This document shows positions 1 through 8,439 of a stretch of DNA of 64,000 nt, piece by piece. The translations under genes were made by a program, and so were the position numbers. Within the stretch, counting starts at the first letter, position 1; each line of letters begins with the position of its first letter. This DNA is from Peribacillus cavernae. Its GTDB lineage: Bacteria > Bacillota > Bacilli > Bacillales > DSM-1321. The stretch covers positions 1 through 64,000 of the forward strand of contig NZ_RYZZ01000004.1 in the NCBI RefSeq assembly GCF_003989135.1, written 5' to 3'. The notes under the pieces were generated by a model, which searched no databases, was not told the DNA's origin, and was given only the letters and a program-made list of their open reading frames with translations.

Positions 1-33
1 ATCTCCCCCTGTGAGAGTAGGACGTCGCCAAGC
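1..33 (+). rRNA. rrf: 5S ribosomal RNA, 3' end only
   Basis: The first 33 bases match the conserved 3' end of Bacillus 5S rRNA (the block around GTGAGAGTAGGACG followed by CCAAGC). The rest of the gene lies before the window. It is followed after 8 bases by a long tRNA array, the usual layout of a Bacillus rRNA operon with a trailing tRNA cluster. Confidence 0.9.
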
Positions 34-41
34 TTACATAT

Positions 42-117
42 GGAGGATTAGCTCAGCTGGGAGAGCATCTGCCTTACAAGCAGAGGGTCGGCGGTTCGAT
101 CCCGTCATCCTCCACCA
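42..117 (+). tRNA. tRNA-Val (TAC)
   Basis: Complete cloverleaf with a 7-bp acceptor stem (GGAGGAT/ATCCTCC), anticodon loop CTTACAA and encoded CCA. It is the first of 21 tRNA genes in one run. The order (V T K L G L R P A M I S fM D F H G I N S E) is, from memory, that of the B. subtilis trnB cluster. Confidence 0.97.
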
Positions 118-126
118 TATTTATTG

Positions 127-202
<76 letters not shown>

Positions 203-254
203 TTTACTTACCGATGTTGTACGAGCTAACTTGCTCGATCGACTATATGAAGTT

Positions 255-330
255 GAGCCATTAGCTCAGTTGGTAGAGCATCTGACTTTTAATCAGAGGG
301 TCGAAGGTTCGAGTCCTTCATGGCTCACCA
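255..330 (+). tRNA. tRNA-Lys (TTT)
   Basis: Cloverleaf with acceptor GAGCCAT/ATGGCTC, anticodon loop CTTTTAA (TTT) and encoded CCA. Confidence 0.97.
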
Positions 331-412
331 TTTCTAGAAGTGAGAAATCGGAAGTCAGATTGAAAGCTTGATTTTTTTGAAGGAATTGCTTAAATCTCTG
401 ACATCTATACTT

Positions 413-497
413 GCGGGTGTGGCGGAATTGGCAGACGCACCAGACTTAGGATCTGGCGCCGCAAGGCGTGGGGGTTCAAGTCCCTTCACCCGCACCA
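413..497 (+). tRNA. tRNA-Leu (TAG)
   Basis: Class II tRNA with a long variable arm, acceptor GCGGGTG/CACCCGC, anticodon loop CTTAGGA (TAG) and encoded CCA. Confidence 0.96.
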
Positions 498-503
498 TTA
501 AAT

Positions 504-575
504 GCGGAAGTAGTTCAGTGGTAGAATACAACCTTGCCAAGGTTGGGGTCGCGGGTTCGAATCCCGTCTTCCGCT
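504..575 (+). tRNA. tRNA-Gly (GCC)
   Basis: Cloverleaf with acceptor GCGGAAG/CTTCCGC and anticodon GCC. The bases after the discriminator are CTA, so the 3' CCA is not encoded and must be added after transcription. Confidence 0.95.
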
Positions 576-590
576 CTATTTCCTACTTTT

Positions 591-679
591 GCCGGGGTGG
601 CGGAACTGGCAGACGCACAGGACTTAAAATCCTGCGGTAGGTGACTACCGTACCGGTTCGATTCCGGTCCTCGGCACCA
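591..679 (+). tRNA. tRNA-Leu (TAA)
   Basis: Class II tRNA with a long variable arm, anticodon loop CTTAAAA (TAA) and encoded CCA. Confidence 0.96.
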
Positions 680-687
680 TTTATATT

Positions 688-764
688 GCGCCCGTAGCTC
701 AATTGGATAGAGCATCTGACTACGAATCAGAAGGTTGTAGGTTCGACTCCCGCCGGGCGCACCA
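688..764 (+). tRNA. tRNA-Arg (ACG)
   Basis: Cloverleaf with acceptor GCGCCCG/CGGGCGC, anticodon ACG (read as ICG after deamination in this family) and encoded CCA. Confidence 0.96.
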
Positions 765-771
765 TATTTTA

Positions 772-848
772 CGGGAAGTAGCTCAGCTTGGTAGAGCACT
801 TGGTTTGGGACCAAGGGGTCGCAGGTTCGAATCCTGTCTTCCCGACCA
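772..848 (+). tRNA. tRNA-Pro (TGG)
   Basis: Cloverleaf with acceptor CGGGAAG/CTTCCCG, anticodon TGG and encoded CCA. Confidence 0.96.
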
Positions 849-859
849 TTTCCGATAGT

Positions 860-935
860 GGGGCCTTAGCTCAGCTGGGAGAGCGCCTGCCTTGCACGCA
901 GGAGGTCAGCGGTTCGATCCCGCTAGGCTCCACCA
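860..935 (+). tRNA. tRNA-Ala (TGC)
   Basis: Cloverleaf with anticodon TGC and encoded CCA. The acceptor stem (GGGGCCT/AGGCTCC) contains a G-T wobble next to the G-C pairs. Confidence 0.96.
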
Positions 936-965
936 ATATCACATCATAACCATATATTTTATTTT

Positions 966-1042
966 GGCGGCGTAGCTCAGCTGGCTAGAGCGTACGGTTC
1001 ATACCCGTGAGGTCGTGGGTTCGATCCCCTCCGCCGCTACCA
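966..1042 (+). tRNA. tRNA-Met (CAT), elongator
   Basis: Cloverleaf with acceptor GGCGGCG paired to CGCCGCT, anticodon CAT and encoded CCA. Its sequence resembles the Bacillus elongator Met tRNA. The other two CAT tRNAs nearby are better assigned to Ile2 and to the initiator. Confidence 0.88.
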
Positions 1043-1057
1043 TAATATAAAATATTG

Positions 1058-1134
1058 GGACCTTTAGCTCAGCTGGTTAGAGCAGACGGCTCATAACCGT
1101 CCGGTCGTAGGTTCGAGTCCTACAAGGTCCACCA
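1058..1134 (+). tRNA. tRNA-Ile2 (CAT, expected to be lysidine-modified)
   Basis: Cloverleaf with acceptor GGACCTT/AAGGTCC, anticodon stem-loop ACGGCTCATAACCGT and encoded CCA. The CAT anticodon reads literally as Met. Sequence and position between Met and Ser match the AUA-reading Ile2 gene of trnB, so TilS would convert C34 to lysidine. This assignment rests on family resemblance. Confidence 0.8.
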
Positions 1135-1148
1135 TTTTTTCAATATAC

Positions 1149-1241
1149 GGAGGAATACCCAAGTCCGGCTGAAGGGATCGGTCTTGAAAACCGACAGGGG
1201 TGTTAAAACCCGCGGGGGTTCGAATCCCTCTTCCTCCTCCA
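1149..1241 (+). tRNA. tRNA-Ser (TGA)
   Basis: Class II tRNA with a long variable arm, anticodon loop CTTGAAA (TGA), acceptor GGAGGAA/TTCCTCC and encoded CCA. Confidence 0.96.
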
Positions 1242-1280
1242 TATTTTCTAAATATCGTATAATTGTATAATTTTTATTAT

Positions 1281-1294
1281 CGCGGGGTGGAGCA
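1281..1294 (+). other. orphan copy of the first 14 bases of tRNA-fMet
   Basis: CGCGGGGTGGAGCA here is identical to bases 1-14 of the initiator tRNA that starts 140 bases downstream, and both copies follow an AT-rich ATTATTA-like run. Nothing after this fragment folds as a tRNA. The tRNA-Ser to tRNA-fMet spacer (179 bases) is the longest in the cluster. It looks like a remnant of a partial duplication. Confidence 0.6.
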
Positions 1295-1420
1295 ACGAGC
1301 AATACTTCACCGAATAAACGGCGAGTTGTAACGATCGAAATGCTTCTTGATTAACTTCCTGAGATCGGGACAGTCAAAGAAAGACATAGTGCATAAGCAA
1401 AATTATATCATTATTACCGT

Positions 1421-1494
<74 letters not shown>

Positions 1495-1499
1495 TCATT

Positions 1500-1576
1500 G
1501 GTCCGGTAGTTCAGTTGGTTAGAATGCCTGCCTGTCACGCAGGAGGTCGCGGGTTCGAGTCCCGTCCGGACCGCCA
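1500..1576 (+). tRNA. tRNA-Asp (GTC)
   Basis: Cloverleaf with acceptor GGTCCGG/CCGGACC, anticodon GTC and encoded CCA. Confidence 0.96.
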
Positions 1577-1615
1577 TTTTTATGTTCATTAAATTATTTT
1601 CAGATTGTCATATAT

Positions 1616-1688
1616 GGCTCGGTAGCTCAGTCGGTAGAGCAAAGGACTGAAAATCCTTGTGTCGGCGGTTCGATTCCGTCCCGAGCCA
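1616..1688 (+). tRNA. tRNA-Phe (GAA)
   Basis: Cloverleaf with acceptor GGCTCGG/CCGAGCC and anticodon GAA. The discriminator A is followed by CCT, so CCA is not encoded. Confidence 0.95.
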
Positions 1689-1709
1689 CCTTTTTTAAAA
1701 AAATTCTTT

Positions 1710-1783
1710 GGCGGTTGTGGCGAAGTGGTTAACGCATCGGATTGTGGTTCCGACATTCGTGGGTTCGATTCCCATCAGTCGCC
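1710..1783 (+). tRNA. tRNA-His (GTG)
   Basis: Anticodon loop TTGTGGT (GTG). An extra 5' G (G-1) can pair with C73, the histidine identity feature. CCA is not encoded. Confidence 0.94.
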
Positions 1784-1794
1784 CCTTTCTAAAT

Positions 1795-1868
1795 GCGGGT
1801 GTAGTTTAATGGTAAAACTTCAGCCTTCCAAGCTGATATCGTGGGTTCGATTCCCATCACCCGCTCCA
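1795..1868 (+). tRNA. tRNA-Gly (TCC)
   Basis: Cloverleaf with acceptor GCGGGTG/CACCCGC, anticodon loop TTCCAAG region (TCC) and encoded CCA. Confidence 0.95.
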
Positions 1869-1880
1869 ATAATTTTGAAT

Positions 1881-1957
<77 letters not shown>

Positions 1958-1958
1958 T

Positions 1959-2033
1959 TCCGCAGTAGCTCAGTGGTAGAGCATTCGGCTGTTAACCGAA
2001 CGGTCGTAGGTTCGAGTCCTACCTGCGGAGCCA
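1959..2033 (+). tRNA. tRNA-Asn (GTT)
   Basis: Cloverleaf with acceptor TCCGCAG/CTGCGGA, anticodon GTT and encoded CCA. Only one base separates it from tRNA-Ile. Confidence 0.96.
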
Positions 2034-2036
2034 ATC

Positions 2037-2127
2037 GGGGAAGTACTCAAGAGGCTGAAGAGGCGCCCCTGCTAAGGGTGTAGGTCGCGTAAGCGGCGCG
2101 AGGGTTCAAATCCCTCCTTCTCCGCCA
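2037..2127 (+). tRNA. tRNA-Ser (GCT)
   Basis: Class II tRNA with a long variable arm, anticodon GCT and encoded CCA. Acceptor GGGGAAG pairs with CTTCTCC through one G-T wobble. Confidence 0.95.
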
Positions 2128-2130
2128 GCC

Positions 2131-2202
2131 GGCCCCTTGGTCAAGCGGTTAAGACACCGCCCTTTCACGGCGGTAACACGGGTTCGAATCCCGTAGGGGT
2201 CA
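2131..2202 (+). tRNA. tRNA-Glu (TTC)
   Basis: Cloverleaf with anticodon loop CTTTCAC (TTC). The gene ends in TCATAT, so CCA is not encoded. It is the last gene of the array and sits just before a terminator. Confidence 0.94.
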
Positions 2203-2206
2203 TATG

Positions 2207-2240
2207 AAAAAGGATGTATACTCAGTATACATCCTTTTTT
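2207..2240 (+). terminator. rho-independent terminator of the rRNA-tRNA operon
   Basis: A perfect 15-bp inverted repeat (AAAAAGGATGTATAC and its complement) with a TCA loop, ending in a T run. Confidence 0.9.
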
Positions 2241-2305
2241 CGTATGTTTTGCGATCCTTCCATTAAAAGGAATCAGCGATTTTTCCTGATATTGACCACT
2301 TCTTA

Positions 2306-3073
2306 CTACTTGCCTTTCTCTCTTTTTTCATCATTCACATAACCATCTGTACGTTTATACGGCACATTTCCCAATGGGGACTCGATGTGTTCATTATCCA
2401 GTGCTTCTTCATATTCCTTTTCCTGTTTGGAAGGATATGCTTTTTTGTTCTTACCGTCAATATCATTGCCCAGAAAGCTTTCGTATTCCTCGGTAAAACC
2501 ATCGTTTTCATCCTCGTTCTTATATAGTGTATCGTAGGATTCATGGTCGCCTGTATAGTCAGATGGAGTCTCAGAGGTACCAAAACGGGCCACTTCCCCG
2601 AAGCTGTCTTCTTTGTCGTTGATTTCATTCCCTTTCCTGCGATTCTCAAAATGATCTCCATGTGAAGGTTCTAAAACCTCCTCTTCCACAGGACGGTCTT
2701 TTCCAGGTCTTTGCTCTGGTGCATGGTCTACACAATATAGGCTGGTTGGGACCGCTTCTAATCGTTCAAAACGTATTTCTTTGCCGCATGTTCTGCATGT
2801 ACCGTAAGAACCATTCTCGATTGCCTCCAGGGCAGAATCAATTTTCTTAATTTCCGCCTCGGCATGGTCATCAATCGCCATGTTTTTTTCACGTTCGAAT
2901 AATTCTGTTCCCATATCGGCAGGATGGTTATCATATGCAGAGAGTTCGCCGACAGAATCGCTCTGGCTTGTATCCATCAAGGTATCTTCGTCTTGCTTGA
3001 TCCTATGCTGTAATTGTTCTTTATTATTTAACAATTCTTTTTTTAGAATAGTGATTTGTTCTTTAGTGGCCAT
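2306..3073 (-). CDS. yteA: YteA-family DksA/TraR zinc-finger protein
   Basis: 255-residue acidic protein. Residues about 1-115 resemble the TraR/DksA-type domain of the YteA sporulation-associated family, including a zinc-binding segment that starts CRTCGKEIRFERLEAVP and ends CVDH. The remaining half is low-complexity and rich in D, E and K. The start is the ATG at 3073 because AAGGAG lies 8 bases upstream. A GTG three codons earlier would sit almost on that site. It lies convergent to the tRNA array and upstream of no obvious partner. Its role is unproven; DksA relatives bind RNA polymerase, and YteA is linked to sporulation in Bacillus only by family. Confidence 0.85.
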   Translation of the reverse strand: MATKEQITILKKELLNNKEQLQHRIKQDEDTLMDTSQSDSVGELSAYDNHPADMGTELFEREKNMAIDDHAEAEIKKIDSALEAIENGSYGTCRTCGKEIRFERLEAVPTSLYCVDHAPEQRPGKDRPVEEEVLEPSHGDHFENRRKGNEINDKEDSFGEVARFGTSETPSDYTGDHESYDTLYKNEDENDGFTEEYESFLGNDIDGKNKKAYPSKQEKEYEEALDNEHIESPLGNVPYKRTDGYVNDEKREKGK

Positions 3074-3155
3074 AGTTGACACTCCTTATGATTATTTATT
3101 ATTAGTATTATATATTTATACCCGAATCATTAGAGATGGAAACAAAGCAGATTAT

Positions 3156-3193
3156 TCAACAAAAAGATACCCTTGCCAGCAGGCAAGGGTATG
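3156..3193 (-). terminator. terminator after menA
   Basis: On the minus strand a stem of about 11 bp (ATACCCTTGCC with its complement) is followed by CTTTTTGTT, ten bases beyond the menA stop codon. Confidence 0.85.
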
Positions 3194-3202
3194 GAAGGAA
3201 GC

Positions 3203-4141
3203 TTATATGAAATAGCTAATAAATAAACCGATGGATAAAAGAAAACCAAAGATTGTATTAGTTTGCGCAGTTGCTTTCATGGCAGGCATCATTTGAGTCG
3301 GAATTGTTTTCCCGATAAATCCTTTTGTTGCTTTAATAGCTTTTGGGACACTTAAAAATACCAACAATACCCAGGGTGATACAATTCCCATGGCGGTCAA
3401 TCCAATTATCCACATATAGGAAACTGTAAACATTCCTCCAAGAAGAGATACAGCCTTTTCCCTGCCTATTAAAATGGCTAACGTTTTTCTGCCATTTTTC
3501 TTGTCGCCATCTAAATCCCGGATGTTATTGGAAAGGTTGATTAATCCTACTAGGATACCGATAGGAATAGCAACTAAAATCGATACAGTTGACACATTTC
3601 CTGTTTGGATAAAAAAAGAAAGCAAAATGATGAGAAAGCCCATAAAAAGTCCTGCAAAAATTTCTCCAAAAGGTGTTGATGAAATCGGCCAGGGTCCGCC
3701 GGTATATAAATAGCCTGTTGCCATACAGATCAAGCCGATAAGAGCCAGCCACCATGAAGATTCCATACATATATATACACCTATCAATGTAGCAATGCCG
3801 TATAGAGAGAGGGCAAGTCTTAAAACAATGCTCGGAGACATACCATCTCTCACGATGGCACCTCCAATTCCGATTGATTCTGCATTATCGAGTCCTCGCT
3901 TGAAGTCATAATATTCGTTAAACATATTGGTAGCCGCCTGTATAAGCAAGCAGGCAATAAGCATGGCGATGAACAATGGGATATTGATATCACTTGTCTG
4001 AATAGCGAGTGCCGTACCAATCAATACCGGGACAAATCCCGCGGTTAATGTATGTGGACGAGTCAGCTGCCATAAAACTCTCCAGTTAGGTTTGTTATCC
4101 TGGAGGAGTGGAGCTGAATCTGTATGAATTCGAGTTTGCAT
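3203..4141 (-). CDS. menA: 1,4-dihydroxy-2-naphthoate polyprenyltransferase MenA
   Basis: 312 residues, UbiA superfamily membrane prenyltransferase. It joins a polyprenyl chain to dihydroxynaphthoate to give demethylmenaquinone. The two aspartate-rich Mg-diphosphate motifs are visible as NEYYDFKRGLDN (about residues 75-86) and NIRDLDGDKKNGRKT (about 205-219), separated by many hydrophobic helices. The start is preceded by GGGGAGAG. It is transcribed away from the divergent menF operon, so both arms of the pathway share one intergenic region. Confidence 0.95.
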   Translation of the reverse strand: MQTRIHTDSAPLLQDNKPNWRVLWQLTRPHTLTAGFVPVLIGTALAIQTSDINIPLFIAMLIACLLIQAATNMFNEYYDFKRGLDNAESIGIGGAIVRDGMSPSIVLRLALSLYGIATLIGVYICMESSWWLALIGLICMATGYLYTGGPWPISSTPFGEIFAGLFMGFLIILLSFFIQTGNVSTVSILVAIPIGILVGLINLSNNIRDLDGDKKNGRKTLAILIGREKAVSLLGGMFTVSYMWIIGLTAMGIVSPWVLLVFLSVPKAIKATKGFIGKTIPTQMMPAMKATAQTNTIFGFLLSIGLFISYFI

Positions 4142-4361
4142 TTTTTCTCTCCCCTGAAAATATATTTATATTTCAAAACTATATCGAGAAACTAAATGTG
4201 TACGAAACGTTACAGAATAAGTTTAGAAAAACAAAAGGGCGGTGTCAATGCCTTTTTTGGCATAAATAATGGAATTGGCCTATTTCCTGTCGAGTTTTCA
4301 TTACGAATTAAATATTAGGGAGAAAAGATGGTTGAAATTGTATGCAAGGGGGCCTGAATGA

Positions 4362-4391
4362 TTGACATGAAGTTAAATCGGGGTGTATCTT
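4362..4391 (+). promoter_or_regulatory. candidate sigma-A promoter for the men operon
   Basis: TTGACA at 4362-4367 is followed 18 bases later by TATCTT at 4386-4391. The -35 is perfect and the -10 matches 4 of 6. It is about 50 bases before the preferred menF start. No mapping data. Confidence 0.45.
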
Positions 4392-4440
4392 TAAATAGGT
4401 TTGTATAGCTTTTTAAATGGAAAGGATAGGGGGATTTTTC

Positions 4441-5847
4441 TTGGCAATCTCACATGAAACTGAGCTGATTGAAGGGCTTAAAGCAGCACTGGATGAAGCG
4501 AAAAGAAAAAAGCATAAAATCCTGTTCAGTGAAGTTGTAGAAGTTGATAATATCAGCCCCCTTTCATTTTATCAAGTAGGAAGAGAACAATATATAGGTG
4601 AACGCTTTTTTTGGCAAGATCCTAACAAAGATATTATCATTGCGGGTTTAGGTAAGGTTGAGAAAATCCAGGTGTCCGCGGCTGATTCACGGTTTATGGA
4701 AGTGGAAGCCAGTTGGACTGCTCTTATCGAAAATGCGGTAAAAACGGGCATTCTTGAAAAAGAGGGGACAGGGCCGTTATTGTTTGGAGGCTTTTCTTTT
4801 GATCACAATAAAAGCAATTCCCTTCTTTGGGATCAATTTGGGGATAATTTATTCTATATTCCTGCATTCATGTTATCTATTGTGAAGGGACAAGCATATC
4901 TAACAACCAACCTTATTTGTTCACCAGAAGACCATGTACAGCTCTTCATAAAAATGATAAATGAACGGGATACATTATTAAGCGGTTCAGTCAATTTTGG
5001 AAATGGGCATCATGAAATTATTGAACAAAGAGAAATCGCACCTGAACACTGGAAATATACCGTTGCAAACACGATAGAGGAAATCAAGGGTACGGATTTG
5101 AAAAAACTGGTGCTGGCCAGAGAAATGCGGCTTATTTTTAATCATTCAGTCCTTTCAGAGCAAGTGCTGCAGAAACTAGCTGTCGAACAACAAACAAGTT
5201 TTGTATTCAGCCTCGAGACTGGCAGTGATTGCTTTATCGGTGCTTCCCCTGAAAGATTAATTAAGAAGACAGGCAATGAAATGTTTTCAACATGCCTGGC
5301 AGGATCTATTGCCAGGGGTAAAACCAAGCAAGAGGACGACAGGCTTGGATATGAATTACTGCATGATCAGAAAAACCTTGTCGAACACCAATACGTGGTT
5401 TCCATGATTGGAGAGGCAATGAAGTCAGTGTGCAGCTCGGTGAATATTCCCAAAGCACCTGCGCTTATGAAAAACCGGCACATTCAGCATTTATATACAC
5501 CTGTAAAAGGGATGTGCAATAGGTTTGTATCTATTTTTGAAATGATTGAAAAGCTCCATCCTACGCCAGCACTTGGCGGTTTACCGAAAGAAAAAGCAGT
5601 AAGACGGATTCGTGAAGTTGAGCAGCTTGAACGCGGGTTTTATTCAGGACCTATAGGATGGACAGATTCCTACGGGAACGGTGAATTTGCGGTAGCAATC
5701 CGTTCGGCATTGTTGCAGGGTAAGGAAGCCTCCCTTTTTGCTGGCTGCGGCATTGTCGAAGATTCAACGCCTGAAGGGGAGTATAACGAAACTTCGATTA
5801 AGTTTAAACCGATGTTAAGCGCTCTGGGAGGAAATCTGCATGAATGA
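4441..5847 (+). CDS. menF: isochorismate synthase MenF
   Basis: 468 residues from the TTG start chosen here. Converts chorismate to isochorismate, the first committed step of menaquinone synthesis. The C-terminal chorismate-binding domain shows KKLVLARE (about residue 220), FIGASPERL (about 267) and GFYSGPIGW (about 400), typical of isochorismate synthases. The TTG is preferred because AGGGGG ends 7 bases before it. An ATG 24 bases upstream (4417) has no ribosome site. The gene overlaps menD by 8 bases, so the two are probably translationally coupled. Confidence 0.95.
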   Translation: MAISHETELIEGLKAALDEAKRKKHKILFSEVVEVDNISPLSFYQVGREQYIGERFFWQDPNKDIIIAGLGKVEKIQVSAADSRFMEVEASWTALIENAVKTGILEKEGTGPLLFGGFSFDHNKSNSLLWDQFGDNLFYIPAFMLSIVKGQAYLTTNLICSPEDHVQLFIKMINERDTLLSGSVNFGNGHHEIIEQREIAPEHWKYTVANTIEEIKGTDLKKLVLAREMRLIFNHSVLSEQVLQKLAVEQQTSFVFSLETGSDCFIGASPERLIKKTGNEMFSTCLAGSIARGKTKQEDDRLGYELLHDQKNLVEHQYVVSMIGEAMKSVCSSVNIPKAPALMKNRHIQHLYTPVKGMCNRFVSIFEMIEKLHPTPALGGLPKEKAVRRIREVEQLERGFYSGPIGWTDSYGNGEFAVAIRSALLQGKEASLFAGCGIVEDSTPEGEYNETSIKFKPMLSALGGNLHE

Positions 5848-7597
5848 CAGAGAAGCAATAACCGCATATATCGCATCTTTTGTTGATGAGCTTGCCCGAA
5901 ACAATATAAAACATGTTGTCGTGAGTCCGGGGTCAAGGTCGACTCCCCTTGCATTGGTGCTTGCTGAACATCCTGATATTACAATTCATTTGAATATTGA
6001 TGAACGGTCGGCTGCTTTTTTTGCCCTCGGGTTGGCAAAGGCGCTTCATGAACCGGTAGCGATGGTCTGTACATCAGGAACGGCAACAGCCAATTATTAT
6101 CCCGCAATAATTGAAGCGTATTACTCGAGAGTGCCGCTCCTCGTCTTGACTGCTGACCGGCCTCATGAACTTCGGGATGTGGGTGCACCTCAGGCAATCG
6201 ACCAAATTCATTTGTACGGTAAGCATGTTAAATGGTTTGTCGAAATGGCGATCCCTGAGCACACGGAGGAAATGATTAGGTATGCGAGAACAATTGGAGC
6301 ACGGGCATTGGCGACGGCTGCAAAAGAGCCGGCAGGGCCGGTGCATTTGAATTTCCCGCTTCGTGAACCGCTTGTTCCGCTTATGGAGACTGTAAAGAAT
6401 TATCGAATCAACGAGAAAGCACAATCATCTGCAGCAGCCGTAGAGGGTGGGGAATTAATACTAGCTTCCATGCAGCTGCAAGCGATGGCAGAGACATTAT
6501 CAGAATCTAAACGGGGCATCATTATTTGCGGAGAATTGAGAAATGATGAAATGAAGACAGCTATTATTTCTTTGGCAGAAAAGCTTTCCTTTCCCATTTT
6601 AGCTGATCCTTTATCGCAACTAAGAAGTGGAAGCCCGGGCGGTGAAAATATTATCGACTGTTATGACACATTTCTGCGTGGTGAAAATGCATCCAGGCTG
6701 TTCAATCCGGATTTAGTGCTTCGCTTTGGGGCCGTGCCTGTTTCAAAAGCGCTGTTGTTATATTTAAAAAAGCATCGGAATACCAGACATCTTGTAGTGG
6801 ATGGCGGTGCAGGGTGGAGAGAGCCGGCCGGACTTGTTACAGATATGATTTACAGCAACGAAATCTTTTTTTGCAACAGCATTGGGGAACATATCGAACA
6901 AAGAGAAAAAAGTTCGTGGCTGGGCAGATGGCGGCAAGTAAATGACGCCACAAAGAACGCACTTGAATCCATTCGTGATGAAGAAGAGTTAAGTGAAGGC
7001 AAATTGTTTATCCTGCTTCAAGACTTAATGCCGAATAAGTCTCATTTATTTGTCGGAAACAGTATGCCAATCAGGGATTTGGATACATTCTTTTTTTCCA
7101 ACAACAAAGAAATCAGAACGTTCGCCAATCGTGGTGCAAACGGAATTGATGGCGTGGTTTCTACTGCTCTTGGTGTTAGTACTGTTTTAGACAACACGGT
7201 GTTAGTCATCGGCGACTTAAGTTTCTTTCATGATATGAATGGGCTGATGGCTGCTAAGCTGCAGCAGACAAACATCACGATTTTGCTAATTAATAACGAT
7301 GGCGGCGGGATTTTTTCCTTTTTGCCGCAAGCTTCAGAAAAAGATTACTTTGAGACCTTGTTCGGGACTCCGCATGGTCTTGATTTTTCACATGCCGTTG
7401 CCCTTTACGGTGGCAAATACACCAAGGTTTGCTCCTGGGATGAATTTAAGGAAGCATTCACGAATTCCTTTGAAATTCAGGGATTAAAGGTCATTGAAGT
7501 TCCAACCGCCAGAGAGACAAATGTCTTAAAACATCGAGAATTGTGGAGTTATGTTTCCCAGGAAATAAAGGAAGCATTAAATGAGGAAATAAAATGA
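5840..7597 (+). CDS. menD: SEPHCHC synthase MenD
   Basis: 585 residues, the normal length. A thiamine-diphosphate enzyme that adds a succinyl semialdehyde unit from 2-oxoglutarate to isochorismate. Visible motifs are the N-terminal VSPGSRSTPLAL (about residues 28-39), the conserved Glu region DERSAAFFALGLAKA (about 54-68), and the C-terminal cofactor-binding segments GDLSFFHDMNGL (about 456) and NNDGGGIFSFLP (about 480). GGGAGG sits shortly before the ATG, which lies inside the end of menF. It overlaps menH by 4 bases (ATGA). Confidence 0.97.
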   Translation: MNDREAITAYIASFVDELARNNIKHVVVSPGSRSTPLALVLAEHPDITIHLNIDERSAAFFALGLAKALHEPVAMVCTSGTATANYYPAIIEAYYSRVPLLVLTADRPHELRDVGAPQAIDQIHLYGKHVKWFVEMAIPEHTEEMIRYARTIGARALATAAKEPAGPVHLNFPLREPLVPLMETVKNYRINEKAQSSAAAVEGGELILASMQLQAMAETLSESKRGIIICGELRNDEMKTAIISLAEKLSFPILADPLSQLRSGSPGGENIIDCYDTFLRGENASRLFNPDLVLRFGAVPVSKALLLYLKKHRNTRHLVVDGGAGWREPAGLVTDMIYSNEIFFCNSIGEHIEQREKSSWLGRWRQVNDATKNALESIRDEEELSEGKLFILLQDLMPNKSHLFVGNSMPIRDLDTFFFSNNKEIRTFANRGANGIDGVVSTALGVSTVLDNTVLVIGDLSFFHDMNGLMAAKLQQTNITILLINNDGGGIFSFLPQASEKDYFETLFGTPHGLDFSHAVALYGGKYTKVCSWDEFKEAFTNSFEIQGLKVIEVPTARETNVLKHRELWSYVSQEIKEALNEEIK

Positions 7598-8400
7598 AAA
7601 TTGTCAGCAAGGATGTCGCGTATCATGTTGAAATAAGGGGTGAAGGTGAGCCGTTGCTGCTTTTGCATGGCTTTACCGGAAGCCTCGAAACATGGCATTT
7701 TCTTGTTCCTATATTAGGTTCAAGATACAAGCTTATTTTGGTTGATATCATCGGACACGGAAATACCGACTCCCCCATTGACTATAGACGGTATGAGATG
7801 GAAAAAGCAGCGGGAGATCTGCAACACATTCTCCACACCCTAGAGATGGAGAAAGTACATATCCTTGGCTATTCCATGGGCGGCAGGCTCGCCTTAAGCT
7901 TTGCCTGTTTGTACCCGCAATATGTAAATAAATTAATTCTTGAAAGCGCTTCTCCCGGCCTTTTAACAGAGGAAGAAAGACAAATAAGGCAGAAGATAGA
8001 TAAAGAGCTCGCTGAGCGAATTATATGTGATGGATTGGCGGAATTCATTGATTACTGGGAAAACATCCCCCTATTTGCTACCCAAAAAAATTTGCCTGGC
8101 GAAAAGAAAATGAATATTAAAAGACAACGCCTTTGGAACTCGGAAACAGGCTTAGCTAACAGCCTGATTGGTATGGGTACCGGTTCTCAGCCTTCCTGGT
8201 GGGAGAGTCTGCAAAACATTGACTTACCTGTCCTGCTTGTAACCGGTGAATTTGATGAAAAATTTTGCCGGATTGCAGAAAATATGCAAAAATTAATGAA
8301 ACATGGCGATTGGAAAATAATAAAAGGTACCGGACATGCAATACACGTGGAAGTTGATGAAAAGTTTGGTAAAATAATAAGTGAGTTTTTGTCCCACTAA
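7594..8400 (+). CDS. menH: MenH, SHCHC synthase (alpha/beta hydrolase fold)
   Basis: 268 residues. Removes pyruvate from SEPHCHC to give SHCHC. The alpha/beta hydrolase triad is visible: Ser of GYSMGG (about residue 95), an Asp in GEFDEKF (about 220) and His in GTGHAIH (about 248). LLHGFTG near residue 25 forms the oxyanion region. The ATGA overlap with menD and the position before menB fit the B. subtilis ytxM/menH order. Hydrolase-fold proteins are diverse, so the assignment leans on context. Confidence 0.93.
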   Translation: MKIVSKDVAYHVEIRGEGEPLLLLHGFTGSLETWHFLVPILGSRYKLILVDIIGHGNTDSPIDYRRYEMEKAAGDLQHILHTLEMEKVHILGYSMGGRLALSFACLYPQYVNKLILESASPGLLTEEERQIRQKIDKELAERIICDGLAEFIDYWENIPLFATQKNLPGEKKMNIKRQRLWNSETGLANSLIGMGTGSQPSWWESLQNIDLPVLLVTGEFDEKFCRIAENMQKLMKHGDWKIIKGTGHAIHVEVDEKFGKIISEFLSH

Positions 8401-8439
8401 TAAGTTTTACCTTATCGAAAGCATAAAGGAGGAGAAATA

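Noticed and set aside
1058..1134. Calling the second CAT tRNA a methionine tRNA.
   Set aside because: Its sequence and place in the array fit the AUA-reading Ile2 tRNA, while the gene at 966 fits elongator Met and the one at 1421 the initiator.
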